From Chaetoceros tenuissimus (lineage: Eukaryota; Bacillariophyta; Thalassiosirophyceae; Chaetocerotales; Chaetocerotaceae), in the NCBI GenBank assembly GCA_021927905.1, contig BLLK01000045.1, positions 1 through 64,000 on the forward strand: a DNA stretch of 64,000 nt, written 5' to 3'. Position numbers and translations under genes: made by a program. Positions 1 to 10,151 of the stretch are shown piece after piece (positions within the stretch are counted from its first letter, which is position 1; each line of letters starts with the position of its first letter). The notes under the pieces are model-generated. The model did not search any database and was not told the DNA's origin. It saw only the letters and a list, made by a program, of their open reading frames with translations.

Positions 1-906
1 TACAAAAAGCGCTTACCTCATCTCGAACAAGCGCTGATACTTCACGTAATGCTGGTTTTGTTGAGTAGGTTTGCAAAAGTTCAACTGTCCCATCAGGCTT
101 TTCAATATATGCCTCCCAATCTCCAGGGAAACTTCTATATACCCAACCTTTACTGATCCTTTTTAAGTAATATGCTTCTTCATATCCTTTCTTATTTCCA
201 AGGTCGTAGGAAGTAGAATATGCATTGTTGAGAACAACAAAAGTTGAAGATGGTGCTGCGTGTGCTGAAACAAGACGATCCCAAGTCTCTTCACCTCCTG
301 GATTCACACAAATGATGCATTCATTATCTCTAGCTTCTTTTCTAGCCTTATCACTCATTACTTTTCCAGTTCTCGATATTCCACCCATTCCTTTGATTGT
401 ACTAAAGTTCACTGGTTCTGTTGTGATACAAGCTGTAGAACCTTTCGCTGCGCCTGCAAGTTTCTTTGCCCAGTATACATTTGAATATCCAATTAGTTGT
501 CTAGATAAATCAGATCCAGGTTTGTACCCACCATCAACTTTCAGATCTTTCCCTACCACATTCTTTCCAAATTTCTGATTAAGAGGAGTACCGAATTTCA
601 CTTCCTCGACGTTAGGCACAGGTGGAAAGTTCACCTCGATCTTTTTCTATTTTTCATCGATATTTGCATTGAACAGAGAATTAAGCTTATTGAAAATCTC
701 AATTTAATGAATATGAAGAAAAACTTTCACAGAATACGTACATTTCCAGCAGCAATAGCTCGACCAAGTGCTGCTGATGCCTGTTTAGCAATCTGCTCGT
801 TGAACCACCCATCATAGAGTTTTGGCATTCCTTTGCCACCATCAAGAAAAGGGACAAATGCATTTGCCGCTAAAGGGAGAATTAGGAAAGTAAGTATGAA
901 TTTCAT
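1..906 (-). CDS. DUF1995 (LPA3-like) plastid protein, 3' end beyond left edge
   Basis: I read two exons: 906-742 (55 codons, ATG at 906) and 646-17 (210 codons), separated by a 95-nt intron with GTACGT donor and ATAG acceptor; a second GTAAGC donor at 16-15 opens an intron that leaves the window. The protein begins with a signal-peptide-like hydrophobic stretch ending in ANAF, typical of diatom plastid targeting. The late part, with EEAYYLKRISKGWVYRSFPG and a following E(V/I)-rich segment, looks like the DUF1995 family, which in plants includes LPA3, a chloroplast factor for photosystem II assembly. The family call rests on pattern recognition, so function is inferred. The C-terminus is missing from the window. 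Confidence 0.6.
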
Positions 907-1394
907 GTTGCACTAGAATTAAAGCTCGTTTGTTATGAATGAAAAGAATAGTAGAACTTTTTCATTCAGAAAGTAGGAAAGAGACGACATGGATTTTCGC
1001 GCGAAGGATACCTCCAAGAAGGAACTTCAACTTCTTCTCAACATGTGAAGACATATGCATAAAAGTGCAAAACATAGGATGCCATAATCCTAGTGATATA
1101 ATTAGCATTCCATTACATAGTATTCATTGACAGCACGAAGTAGTGAAAGTAAAAGAAAAATCTCGGAAGGATAAAACCGACTAAAAATTAATGATATCTA
1201 CCATCATTGTAAGAGATCGATCTATGATTTCTTTTGATTGTAATATACCACATTATTGGTGCCTGATGCGTTAGACACTTGAATCAGCCTGTCTAGCTTC
1301 TCATATATACACTGCTATGATTCCACTTTTCAGACCCCCATTTTTATTTTTTATATTTCCTGAGTATATTTTCCTATGCATAAAATTAAATGGC
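907..1394. other. intergenic, no gene seen
   Basis: This A+T-rich stretch lies upstream of the DUF1995 gene and downstream of psbM, which are both on the minus strand. The short open frames in it have no recognisable protein features. It should hold the DUF1995 promoter and the psbM 3' untranslated region. Confidence 0.6.
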
Positions 1395-2028
1395 TTACTC
1401 GGAGTCCTGTCCACCAGCCTTTCCTGCCTTACGAGCCTCAGTCTGGATGTAAAGGTTTACAAGGAACAATACTGGAAGGAAAGTTCCAAGAAGTACAGCA
1501 AGGTAAGCTCCGAATTGAACCTCAAGAGCTACAGTGTTGGTTGGGAGTGCCTCGATAACGGAGTCCATTGCGAAAGCTGGGGAAGCAATAGTTGCAGCTG
1601 GGATAGCTCCTACAGCAAGCTTGCTTACCTCAGAGATAGCTATAAATAGAAAGAATATTGTTAGTTCACATTTTTTAATGATTCATGAGTTCAATTGCAA
1701 CGAGAAAGAGAGGGTAAAAGAAGGAAGAAGAAATCCATCAGTTGTCAAAGACTCAGAGCGTATTTTCTACCATAGCTTCTGGAAAAAATCATGCACTTCT
1801 AATTCCGACTTCATAGTTATTTCCAAATGGAAACCCTTGCATCAGACCCAAGAAACACTATGATGTCATCACTTCCGGCAGATCTTTTTGTACTGATTGG
1901 ATGCATCTATCATTCCTTCTCATCCCCTTTCCCATCGTGCATGGTGATGATCACTCACCCTTCTGTGCGTTTGGAGCGAATGCCATAGCAGTAGCGAGAA
2001 GAGTGAAAAGGTTGAGGAGCTTGTACAT
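1395..2028 (-). CDS. psbM: Nuclear-encoded photosystem II subunit M (PsbM)
   Basis: Two exons, 2028-1959 and 1639-1395, join in phase (G|CT) to give 104 residues; the donor is GTGAGT and the acceptor TATAG. Residues 1-18 form a signal peptide ending MAFA; a second hydrophobic targeting region ends at ASPAFA near residue 48, the classical thylakoid-processing motif. The mature part is about 55 residues with one membrane helix (FGAYLAVLLGTFLPVLFLVN) followed by YIQTEA, which resembles the single-helix core of PsbM (helix, then Y-V-K-T). PsbM sits at the photosystem II dimer interface. It is normally plastid-encoded in plants; a nuclear copy with lumen-type presequence fits known transfer in diatoms. 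Another single-helix thylakoid protein is the main alternative. Confidence 0.72.
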
Positions 2029-2876
2029 CTTGACTATATTTAAATTGAAACGAATTGTGGTGTTGTGTTGGGTGAATTAGTTTGATACACTCGCTTGATT
2101 ATCTTCAGCCATCTCTCGAGACTTGCGTGCGTTGAAGTTTGATGCGGCGATCTTCTGATAGTCCATATTGGGTTAGGATATTTTTCATAGGTCGACGGAC
2201 AGACGGAAAATTTACGAATTTCAATTTCATTTTCATCGTTCTTTCCTTCCCTTTGGATTTCAAAACTTCCAAGTTTAAGCTTTAAATTAATAGAAAATAC
2301 TAGTATATGAATATCTATTTTTGATAAAGTTTCAAATGATTTGTTCTGAAATTTTATGTCAACCATTTATCGCAATGGAATATTGAATGTGTCCACTTTT
2401 GTCTTGTGCGATAAAATCTCTTCAAGAAAGCATACTACTATTACGATTTCAATTCTTACAGTTGCTAAGTACACAAAGAAAACCGAGGATAGCACAAAAA
2501 GATTTGTGTCAAGTATCGATTTGCCATATTTTTTTCCCTAGCTTCCTTACATTTACAAAACAGAACGCAAACGAGAAATATTTTCACCTAAACTGTTGCC
2601 AATCGAATTTTATAGATATAGTTCAAAATATATCATGAGTTTTTAGATGGAAATTATATTTAGCTCTCTACGAACTCATAAAAACAGTTTGCCCACTAAG
2701 GAGGAAAAGAGAATTCCTAACTGTACCTCCTCTTTATTCAGATGTAGCCCTGGAGCAAAAAGGCCACACAGTATTAAAATCATACATTATTTTCGTTGGA
2801 TTGACTCTATTTTTTTCAACCAACAAAAGGGACCTAAACAAAATGAACTCGGCACGCATTACCGATTTTATATTGC
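2029..2876. other. intergenic, no gene seen
   Basis: This region is upstream of psbM and downstream of the antenna gene, both minus strand. It contains open frames of up to 108 codons (for example 2040-2366 minus) but they are low-complexity and lack recognisable domains. Expected content is the psbM promoter and 5' leader and the antenna-gene 3' untranslated region. Confidence 0.55.
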
Positions 2877-3611
2877 TTAGAAGTAAGGGAAAGCATGGTT
2901 TGCTCCCTCAAGAGCAGTCTGGGTAGCAACTCCTCCGAAAGCAAGCATAGCAAGACGTCCATTTGCAATCTCACGGGTCTTCATGCGCTTTACTTCTTCA
3001 TCACTCTTTCCCTTAAGGAAGTTAAGTGGGTCAAGCATGTAATCTCCTGCCTCACGGTCACTCTCTCCCTTAGCAACCTCAACAAGAACAGCAGAAGTAC
3101 AGAACTCAACGAATCCAACAGCAAGGAGAAGGAATCCCATGGATCCCTGGGAAACAAGAGCATTGTGTGCCTCGTATGCAGTTGGGATGTTCTCAACAGA
3201 GTAAATTTCACCTGGGAAACGAAGAGTTACTCCGAATGCTCCATCAGTTGCGAGCCATCCGAACCAAGCCAACATAGCTACACGAGAATGCTTAAGCTCA
3301 GCCTCACGCATCCAGTAAAGAGTTGGGATTCCCTTCTCCTCCCACTGTGGAGGCTGGATAAATCCAGAGAAATCCTTTGGAATGGAAGAAAGGTAGAATG
3401 GGTCGAATCCAACATCTCCTGGAAGTGATCCATCAAGGTTTACTGCACGAGGAAGGAAAGGTACAGCCTTGGATCTCTCGGTCTTGTCAACCATGCTGTC
3501 CCACATTCTGTCAGGCATAGCCTTCAAAGCAGAAGAGCTTTGGCTTCCAGCATTAGAGGTGAATGCAGCAGCAGAAGAAAGGAGAGATGCGGCGATGATT
3601 GCAGACTTCAT
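2877..3611 (-). CDS. Fucoxanthin chlorophyll a/c-binding protein, Lhcr-like
   Basis: The 244-residue intronless frame starts at the ATG at 3611, chosen over an in-frame upstream extension because residues 1-17 then form a signal peptide ending AAAF, the diatom plastid cleavage motif with an essential Phe. GDVGFDP lies at residues 65-71. Helix 1 carries the chlorophyll-binding E105-x-x-H108-S-R110 and helix 3 carries E214-x-x-N217-x-R219, the two generic light-harvesting motifs that bind chlorophyll and make inter-helix salt bridges. A middle hydrophobic helix is at about 155-178. The protein should sit in the thylakoid membrane and pass energy to the photosystems. The N-terminal region looks more like the red-lineage Lhcr group than Lhcf, but that sub-assignment is tentative. 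Confidence 0.9.
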   Translation of the reverse strand: MKSAIIAASLLSSAAAFTSNAGSQSSSALKAMPDRMWDSMVDKTERSKAVPFLPRAVNLDGSLPGDVGFDPFYLSSIPKDFSGFIQPPQWEEKGIPTLYWMREAELKHSRVAMLAWFGWLATDGAFGVTLRFPGEIYSVENIPTAYEAHNALVSQGSMGFLLLAVGFVEFCTSAVLVEVAKGESDREAGDYMLDPLNFLKGKSDEEVKRMKTREIANGRLAMLAFGGVATQTALEGANHAFPYF

Positions 3612-3937
3612 TGTATTACTTTTTAAGCGTAGTTGAGTGATAAGGATTTTCGTACCATAGGTAGGAAAGGAGGGCTTGTAGTTTTGGTGTGGTGTGGTCA
3701 CTTTGCTTTCTGGTGTGCATCAAAAGGAAAGATACGAGTTCAAGATGAAACGTCAGAGTCCTTTCTTTCCTTCTCTTCCTCTTCCTCTTCATTTTAATCG
3801 GGACTCATGAGAACCCGTCATTTTTTTGGAACAACTATGAACAAAACCGTTGTGTGCAAATATGAAAATTTATCAGCATATGAGTTCTAATGAAATCATA
3901 ATTTGCACAAATTTATTTCGTTTATTACTACACAGCC
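3612..3937. other. divergent intergenic region, antenna gene / ankyrin gene
   Basis: The two genes diverge from here, so both promoters must lie in 326 bp. I see a CT/GA-rich tract around 3760-3800 and one ACGTCA half-site near 3750, but no strong conserved element. Confidence 0.5.
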
Positions 3938-5038
3938 ATGGAAGTAGAGGGAAACCATTTTGCTGATAGTCAAGTTCTATCTTATCTCATTAGACGTGAG
4001 TTTGATTGGGAATCCCTTGCAAATATTGTGGACCAAAGCCCAGAGCTTGTTAAATTATGTAGAATATCTGGGCATAGCACAATGTTACATGAAGTATGCT
4101 CCGTTGGATCAGCACCTACATCTATAGTAATGAAAATATTAAAATCATGGGAAGGAGCAACCATGGTAAAAAACAAATTTGGTGATACTCCTTTACATAG
4201 TGTTGCAAGAGTAGCCCAAAGAAGTTCCTCCAAGGTCCACGCTCTCTTGGAAACGAATGAACAGGCTCTATTTGTAAAGAATAATACTGGACATTTCCCT
4301 TTGTCTACTGCCATCATTTCTGGAGCGTTCCTATCTGCCATCGAGCTATTTGTAGAAACAGATCCTTCTATTCTTCTTCAAAAAGATGGAAATGGCCAAA
4401 CTCCGTCGGAGCTACTTGTATCCTCATTCATGAAGAATATTCCAGGTTTCTTTGCTCTGACGTCATTCTTGAATGGTGGTGAGATGCGAAACATTGTCAG
4501 AACCTTTTGGAATAAAATGGAGTACTTACTCCTCCGAAGCTATGAACAAATTCATGATTTAGACTTTAACTCTTGCGATGGTTCCATGATATGCCATGCT
4601 CTTTTAGCTCAGAATATTAAGGGTGACAATTTAGCACACCTTTTATCTCTTGCGTTGTCCCAGAATACTGCTCACTGCACTCGTACTTTGGACAAAGATG
4701 GAAATAGCCCATTGCATGTATTAGCAAAACGCCTTGAATTTAAAGGGGCAAACGTACTTCTTGCAAAATTCCCTTATACATCTACATTAAAAGATGCAAG
4801 GTCAAGGATTCCACTTCACATTGCGTTGGAGAGCGTACGAGCTAAGACTCGTCCATCTAAAAAGCTATCGTCTCAACTTCAAAACTTTCTTGTTTCCTCA
4901 GAAGTTCTAGATATTGAAGAGAAAAAGGATGACAGGGAGCACATGTTACCATTCATGATCGCTGCAGGAGACGGTCATTTGGATCTCACATTCGTAATGC
5001 TTCAAAAGAGTCCTCTTTCTATTCATCACTATGCGTAG
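3938..5038 (+). CDS. Ankyrin-repeat protein
   Basis: The 366-residue frame has no recognised intron. Ankyrin-type units are visible by their LH signatures: TMLHEVC, DTPLHSVARVA, GHFPLSTAI, GQTPSELL, NSPLHVLAKR and RIPLHIALES, most preceded by a turn of the form D/N-G-N/G. The C-terminal unit MLPFMIAAG matches MLPFLLAAT in the second ankyrin protein of this window (21788-23500), so the two belong to one diatom family. Such proteins act through protein-protein contacts; there is no catalytic domain, signal peptide or membrane segment. Partner and role cannot be told from sequence. Confidence 0.85.
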   Translation: MEVEGNHFADSQVLSYLIRREFDWESLANIVDQSPELVKLCRISGHSTMLHEVCSVGSAPTSIVMKILKSWEGATMVKNKFGDTPLHSVARVAQRSSSKVHALLETNEQALFVKNNTGHFPLSTAIISGAFLSAIELFVETDPSILLQKDGNGQTPSELLVSSFMKNIPGFFALTSFLNGGEMRNIVRTFWNKMEYLLLRSYEQIHDLDFNSCDGSMICHALLAQNIKGDNLAHLLSLALSQNTAHCTRTLDKDGNSPLHVLAKRLEFKGANVLLAKFPYTSTLKDARSRIPLHIALESVRAKTRPSKKLSSQLQNFLVSSEVLDIEEKKDDREHMLPFMIAAGDGHLDLTFVMLQKSPLSIHHYA

Positions 5039-5388
5039 CTTGGGTTACAACTATGGTAGAAAAAAAACATCAAGTTCTCATTCATCGGCTTTCTTTGGCA
5101 TAAATGTCTCTGTCATAGATTCTTCATCTAAAATAACCATGTACGGTATACCTTTCAAATTTTATATTCGTAGCTCAAAAAAGTGGCATGGTCAAGCATG
5201 GTTGTCATTTTTTATTCCCATTTCATATTTATCTTTCTCTCTTTCTTTCCCTTTTCTCTCTGTTTTCAAATTAGATAGCACCATTCAAATGGCAAAAATG
5301 AACAACCAAAGAACAAATCAATTCGTATCTTATTTACATAGGTAGTAATCGAAATCTTTAGAGGAAAAACAACAGTAGTATACTAAAG
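5039..5388. other. intergenic, no gene seen
   Basis: This gap separates two plus-strand genes. It has a T/C-rich tract near 5225-5260 and is expected to hold the ankyrin-gene 3' end and the URB2 promoter. Confidence 0.5.
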
Positions 5389-8300
5389 ATGCCTAAGAAA
5401 AGATCTAGAAGTAATAGCGACGTCGGCAAGCGTAAAAAGAGGGTAGAGAAGACCCCTACAAAAAGGCAGGTAGAGAAAAAGAAATCTACACTTGAAAATC
5501 ACATTTTGAACTTTTCTCGCCATACACAAAAGAAAAAACAGAATGATCCCTTTTTGAATGCATTATCCCTATCCTTTTTGCCATCCCATAATGGAAATGA
5601 AAGCCTAGATGTCAATGAATCCATAGAATTCTTTGCAAAGTTTTTGAGAGATGACAAAGAAAGTAATTTATATTCAAAATCTGACATTGCCAGTCTCATT
5701 CTACAATGGATTACGGGTTCATTGGTCCAAAAGCAAGACAAAACACCACAAAGTCACTGGGAAGCATTTACAGCAGCTCTCGAAATACTTGTTGCAGGAA
5801 AATACAATCAATTGCTTGATGACGGCTTGAGAATGGATCCTACAATTCAAACTATTATTGATGACAAATTGTCAGATAAAGCCTCTCTATCTGCATCGAA
5901 CGAAATACTATCTATGACTCTGACACAAGGCACTATGAACAAAATTATTCCTTGCCTCTTGAGGGTTACATTTGACGAAGCAAACGGGAGAAATTCTCAA
6001 GTTCAAATTATGGCAGCAAGGTGTTTTGCATTGATTGTTACTTCAAAATATTATCGTCCTACTGTTGACTATGTCTGTAACACACTGTTCCCATTGGTCG
6101 ACGATCTCATAAAAGATAAAAGCACCCTGGATCAGAATCAAAGTGGTGTTTTGTATCTAGTGGTAAAACTGTTGAATGATTTACAGAGTAAGGGAAGGGC
6201 AACAAATCCAAAAAAGACATTTCAACTCATGAGCAGTAAGAATATGCTTGCGTCGTTTGCAAAGTTCAATTCGGTTTCTTCTTCCAGTAATGATTTAGTG
6301 AATATGATCGTGAGGAAAGTTTTCCGCTTTGCACTTTTTGATACAGCTCATATGGATGAATTCCGATCCATGAATATAAGTATTCCTATTTTGGATCCAG
6401 AGGTTCAAACACAAAATACTTCTACTTTGAACGAAAAACAAAAGAAGGTAAAAAATAGGACCAATTCAAGCTACCAGGAAGCTCTTTTCAAATCCTTTCG
6501 AGAACTATGCAATGAATCAAGTGATCTAGAGTCTGTAGCACCTCTCTTACCCATTCTCACTGAAGAATATATTCTTCAAAGCATTGACGATGGTAATTCA
6601 TCAAAGAGGAGAACAAAAGTCGATATTACTGCAAAGTTGCAATTCTGTTTCTGGAGTGCTTTGATAGATCCGCTACTGAAGACGCTACAGTCAATGTCTG
6701 TAGGCGACGAAAAATCTGTCGTTGTGAAGTCTATAGAAACAAGTGTTTCTCTTTTAATCAAACACGATGTTTATTTACCTTCGTATGAAGATCAGAACGA
6801 CGAGCAACTCAATTTTTTGCAAGCTACGGGTAAAATCATTCTTTCATCTGCTGAACAAAATAGGGATCAATCAAATCAATACATGGAAATCATGCTGAAC
6901 CTCTTTCTATTAAATCATCATGTGTATCACGATAAAATCTTGAGAGTCATCCTATGTACAAGTGAAGCAGCGCGGGATGAAAGAGATGATTCGACCAAGC
7001 GTTTGCTTCGAAACATTTGTTCAACTTACCAGAAACTAAGACAACTAGGGCATTTGGTAGAGGCAATCCTTACTTGGTGTGAAATCAATCAGTCGAAATA
7101 TGATGGTGATGTAATCAATTCAGAGTCATTTTTACACGAAGAGCACTTTCGTGACGCCATGACATCTGCTATTCATGTTTCCCCAGTCGGTCAAATAGAA
7201 GAATGTTGGAAGGCCCTGAATAACCACATTGTCGAGACCACCAAAGAAAGGAAAAATAGTAGTGTGTCTCTAGCGACTGAATTTTTCGTAATTGTTCTGA
7301 GAGGACTTCAGGTTGGCAATCATTCTTCTCACGCCATACAGAAATTGTGTGAAGAAACTCTATCATCAAGTGTCCCTTTGCTACTCTCACTTGATACTGA
7401 TGACAAGAGCAAATCATCATGCTTTGATCTCACCTGTCCAAAAACAATTTCGGCGCTTCAGCTATGGGGATTTGTCCTTCATGTCCAGATTAAATGTTGC
7501 TTTTGGCTTAATGAAATGCCTCACGAACAGAGTTCAAAAGATATTGACGGAAATGATTATTTATTGAATGGACATGATCTTGGCCCGAGACTATCGCGAT
7601 CAATCAAATCATTCTCGAAGTCCCAACCAAAGGGAAGCCATTCATTAGAAGCAATGCAACTCTTATCTTGTCACAAACTGCAACAATTACACTCTTCTAT
7701 ATTTCAGAAGCAGCAAATGGAAGATTTAAGTGATAATATTGGCCCAGACGAAGTTGAAAGTGATAGAATGATTGAAGAAGCTCAAGAACTTGTCAACTTT
7801 ATAATTTCTAGCGCAAACAAGCGGTTTGGAGGGTGGAGAGTTGTTTGTGAAAATCTTTCGAATTGGATTCCTTATGCTAATGATGATCATGTGGAGAAGT
7901 TTTTAGAATGGTTCTTTTTTATCCTAGCTTCAAATGAACACACGGAACTCGGTGATTATGTTGAGGTTGCTGGTGAGCAGTCCAAGATTCCTATCAAAGT
8001 GTATAAAGAGGAACTTTCGGCAGCGAAAGCCCTTCTCCACGACGCTTCATTTTATGAAATACCAGCTATCTTGGATGCTATGACAAATATCGGATCTTCA
8101 TGTATGTCAACTCTTTTGTTTCCATCCTCCAAGAAATCTAAAAAGAGGATGATAGTAGATCTGTTTGTAAAAGCAGAGAAATTGTCCGAATTTCAAGCAG
8201 ATCGTGTTGTCAGTGCTACAAATTTGATAAATATTTTGAAATCGATGATTTCCATCTGCGACAAACTTCGAGATGTGAATGCACTTGTGACAAATGTACT

Positions 8301-10050
8301 GTGGATCCATATTGGAGCCACTCAGTACTTCGATTTCGACAAGAAGTACACACTACAAGAATACGAATATGGGTTCAACTTAATATTTTCATGCGCAAAT
8401 CTTCTCCTCGAAGTGCTGAGGCATGTAGAAAGAACAAACTGCATATTGGATATAAAAGTCATGCAAACCCTATTGAACCATGTCATGAGTTCAACAAAGG
8501 CTATTATATCCTGTATTGACCAGCATTCGCATTTGAGACTTTTTGAGAGGACTTTGTTATCGATAGGATCCGAAATTATTTCAGAATTGGCAATTCATGG
8601 TATCAATAATATCGAAAATCACCATGAATACATCAAAGGTTGGATGACATGCATGAGAGAAGAAATAAAAACTGTATCATCTTCCGATCTGTACAAAAGG
8701 GAAATGATTGAAATACTGCGACCATCCATCAATATATTTCGTTTATCAGCAACTTCAGATGGATTAAATTCTCTCTATCCCTTGCTCATTGAAGTTGCAA
8801 ATGTGATTTATCCTCTAGTCATGTTCTCATGTCAAAAAGTTCACGATGCTTTGAGCTCTCACAAAACAAATGATGATATTCATGTTTTCGAAGAATACTT
8901 ATATTTTATGACCGACGCTATTGCTTTGCGAAATTCCACTCACGACGAAAAACATGCCATGAAGGGTTATGATGAATTTGATGACCTTACAAAGGATATT
9001 CTTTATACCATTATGTCAAGCCTCACAGGACCTTTGCGAAAAGAAGAGACCAGTATCCTTTATAGCTTTGGATCCCTAATTGCTGACGAAAAGTTAGTCT
9101 CTTCTGAAAACGTTGATCTGAAAATGGATGTTCAAAAGATTGTTCTAGATAACATTTTGTCAGAAGACTGTGAGATACACCCTATCATTACATCATCGTA
9201 TGCAAGAATACTCCAATTTTCAAACACACAGGATCTCAACACTCTAGTAGAGTCACTTCTGGATAGCTTGGAAGGCTTTGATGGTATTGATCGTCTTAAA
9301 GTGATTTCTGCAATCATGTATTGCTTCAATATCATGGCAAATGTTGTAAAGGGTCATACAGATAGAAATACTGTTTCTATGCTCGCCGAAACCATTTTCC
9401 CATTATCCTTCGAGCTAATATTTCCCTTTGACGAGCAAAAGGAAATTTCATACCTCGTTTGGAAGAAGCAAATCATGATAGCTCAAAGTTTCATGGGAAC
9501 ACTCATCTCTAAAAATGATTTGAAAGTTCTGAAAGGGGGTGACATTGCAAACATTTTGAAGACGCTCAACTTGATTCTACTGAGAAACTGTCAAAACGAA
9601 GAGGTTGATTCAACATTACTTTCAAATTCTTGTGGTATTATTACATCACTGCTCAAGTATTACCCAAAGGTTTTGTATGGATGCGTTCCTTTGTTGACAA
9701 ATGCTATAAAGTGTATATTCCAGAAAATATTATTCAGTAAGATGAGTTCCACAATCGAGATTCAAGTGTTCGAGGATCTTCGCAAGATTTGCGAACTACT
9801 CCCTGAACACAAGGATATATTCAAAAAGCATGTAATGTATCTGATTATGTTTTACGTTGATAGTTTGAAGGACTTGTCACTGCATCCATCTACAAAAGCA
9901 CTCTCAGAGCCTCTGGTATACTCCTTATTGGAATGTTTATCAGAATTCGAGACGAAACAATTGAATGCAATTCTTTCAACAACTGATAAGGCACTATTCC
10001 AAAGTGTATTCAAAAACTTCCAAAAGAATCAATATAAGGGACAATTCTAA
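5389..10050 (+). CDS. URB2: URB2/NPA2-like nucleolar ribosome-biogenesis protein
   Basis: A single intronless frame of 1553 residues begins MPKKRSRSN and has a lysine/arginine-rich N-terminus (about residues 1-45), a probable nucleolar localisation signal. The bulk is alpha-helical, repeat-like sequence without enzyme motifs. The extreme C-terminus, with LNAILSTTDKALFQSVF followed by KNQYKGQF, matches the conserved end of the Urb2/Npa2 family, whose yeast member belongs to an early pre-60S complex with Npa1, Dbp6, Nop8 and Rsa3. The length is in the range of eukaryotic URB2 proteins. Assignment depends mainly on the C-terminal block; the middle is too diverged to judge by eye. Confidence 0.78.
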   Translation: MPKKRSRSNSDVGKRKKRVEKTPTKRQVEKKKSTLENHILNFSRHTQKKKQNDPFLNALSLSFLPSHNGNESLDVNESIEFFAKFLRDDKESNLYSKSDIASLILQWITGSLVQKQDKTPQSHWEAFTAALEILVAGKYNQLLDDGLRMDPTIQTIIDDKLSDKASLSASNEILSMTLTQGTMNKIIPCLLRVTFDEANGRNSQVQIMAARCFALIVTSKYYRPTVDYVCNTLFPLVDDLIKDKSTLDQNQSGVLYLVVKLLNDLQSKGRATNPKKTFQLMSSKNMLASFAKFNSVSSSSNDLVNMIVRKVFRFALFDTAHMDEFRSMNISIPILDPEVQTQNTSTLNEKQKKVKNRTNSSYQEALFKSFRELCNESSDLESVAPLLPILTEEYILQSIDDGNSSKRRTKVDITAKLQFCFWSALIDPLLKTLQSMSVGDEKSVVVKSIETSVSLLIKHDVYLPSYEDQNDEQLNFLQATGKIILSSAEQNRDQSNQYMEIMLNLFLLNHHVYHDKILRVILCTSEAARDERDDSTKRLLRNICSTYQKLRQLGHLVEAILTWCEINQSKYDGDVINSESFLHEEHFRDAMTSAIHVSPVGQIEECWKALNNHIVETTKERKNSSVSLATEFFVIVLRGLQVGNHSSHAIQKLCEETLSSSVPLLLSLDTDDKSKSSCFDLTCPKTISALQLWGFVLHVQIKCCFWLNEMPHEQSSKDIDGNDYLLNGHDLGPRLSRSIKSFSKSQPKGSHSLEAMQLLSCHKLQQLHSSIFQKQQMEDLSDNIGPDEVESDRMIEEAQELVNFIISSANKRFGGWRVVCENLSNWIPYANDDHVEKFLEWFFFILASNEHTELGDYVEVAGEQSKIPIKVYKEELSAAKALLHDASFYEIPAILDAMTNIGSSCMSTLLFPSSKKSKKRMIVDLFVKAEKLSEFQADRVVSATNLINILKSMISICDKLRDVNALVTNVLWIHIGATQYFDFDKKYTLQEYEYGFNLIFSCANLLLEVLRHVERTNCILDIKVMQTLLNHVMSSTKAIISCIDQHSHLRLFERTLLSIGSEIISELAIHGINNIENHHEYIKGWMTCMREEIKTVSSSDLYKREMIEILRPSINIFRLSATSDGLNSLYPLLIEVANVIYPLVMFSCQKVHDALSSHKTNDDIHVFEEYLYFMTDAIALRNSTHDEKHAMKGYDEFDDLTKDILYTIMSSLTGPLRKEETSILYSFGSLIADEKLVSSENVDLKMDVQKIVLDNILSEDCEIHPIITSSYARILQFSNTQDLNTLVESLLDSLEGFDGIDRLKVISAIMYCFNIMANVVKGHTDRNTVSMLAETIFPLSFELIFPFDEQKEISYLVWKKQIMIAQSFMGTLISKNDLKVLKGGDIANILKTLNLILLRNCQNEEVDSTLLSNSCGIITSLLKYYPKVLYGCVPLLTNAIKCIFQKILFSKMSSTIEIQVFEDLRKICELLPEHKDIFKKHVMYLIMFYVDSLKDLSLHPSTKALSEPLVYSLLECLSEFETKQLNAILSTTDKALFQSVFKNFQKNQYKGQF

Positions 10051-10151
10051 ATAGTGTTCATTTTATTGAAAACACAGACTTCTTTTTACTGATTTTAAGT
10101 GCGTTTTTTCAATAAAATGACGTAGGTTATAGCTTGAAAATAGCCCATTCC

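Noticed and set aside
2040-2366. 108-codon frame upstream of psbM
   Set aside because: No recognisable domain; it covers the expected psbM promoter and leader.
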